This document shows, piece after piece, positions 5,386 to 5,420 of a DNA stretch of 5,420 nucleotides. The stretch covers positions 1-5,420 of the forward strand of contig CAZITV010000157.1 in the NCBI GenBank assembly GCA_964542255.1. The letters are read 5' to 3'. Every line of letters starts with the position of its first letter. The first letter of the stretch is position 1. A program made the translations under genes and the position numbers. The notes under the pieces were generated by a model. The model saw only the letters and a program-made list of their open reading frames with translations, had not been told where the DNA came from and ran no database searches. This DNA comes from CAYMSF01 sp964542255. GTDB taxonomy: Bacteria; Verrucomicrobiota; Lentisphaeria; Victivallales; Victivallaceae.

Positions 5386-5420
5386 ATGGATTTTGGTTAT
5401 AAACCGCAGGGCGATATCTA
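5386..5420 (+). CDS. Start of a downstream gene, cut by the window edge
   Basis: ATG at 5386 opens a frame reading MDFGYKPQGDI to the window end. AGGA at 5374-5377, overlapping the phoH stop, is a suitable ribosome binding site 8 bases away. The tight spacing indicates membership of the LysM-phoH operon. Eleven residues are too few for identification. By analogy with common phoH neighbourhoods it could be a YqfF-type HD phosphohydrolase or ybeY, but nothing visible here tests that. Confidence 0.5.
   Translation, partial: MDFGYKPQGDI

Noticed and set aside
1..5420. tRNA, rRNA, CRISPR array, insertion sequence, toxin-antitoxin or defence genes
   Set aside because: No cloverleaf or rRNA-like segments, no regularly spaced repeats, no transposase or terminal inverted repeats, and every sizeable coding region is a recognised housekeeping or envelope family.

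Overview
The window looks like an ordinary chromosomal stretch from a Gram-negative bacterium. All genes lie on the + strand, GC content is moderate, and nothing points to a mobile element, phage or CRISPR. Two proteins start with lipoprotein-type signal peptides, which together with an M48 periplasmic protease suggests an outer membrane. The citramalate-synthase-like protein is of the type best known from Leptospira, and relatives occur in several deep-branching phyla. A Lentisphaerota/PVC-like or other non-proteobacterial lineage is my guess, not something the sequence settles.

Layout: rsmI (72-797), a 16S rRNA 2'-O-methyltransferase. A 128-bp gap (798-925) holds a possible promoter whose -10 box sits inside a perfect palindrome. 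Next is an M48 zinc-protease lipoprotein (926-1756). A 358-bp non-coding region (1757-2114) holds possible promoters, a strong stem-loop/operator-like palindrome and a leader hairpin. It leads into a 514-residue Leptospira-type (R)-citramalate synthase (2115-3659). A 219-bp gap (3660-3878) contains a probable terminator, then an AT-rich segment with an extended -10 promoter and a textbook Shine-Dalgarno. These serve a LysM-domain lipoprotein (3879-4385). Twelve bases later comes a PhoH/YbeZ-family ATPase (4398-5375), and the first codons of another gene (5386 to the edge) follow.

The window reads as at least three transcription units. Themes are ribosome maturation (RsmI; PhoH, whose family partners YbeY in RNA metabolism), envelope maintenance (the M48 lipoprotein and LysM lipoprotein) and branched-chain amino acid synthesis (citramalate synthase, threonine-independent isoleucine route). 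The LysM-phoH-next gene block is probably one operon.

I found no clear evidence of an undescribed system. The points most worth a second look are the stem-loop/palindrome and leader ahead of the citramalate synthase, the residue-level case for its substrate, and the coupling of a LysM lipoprotein to phoH.
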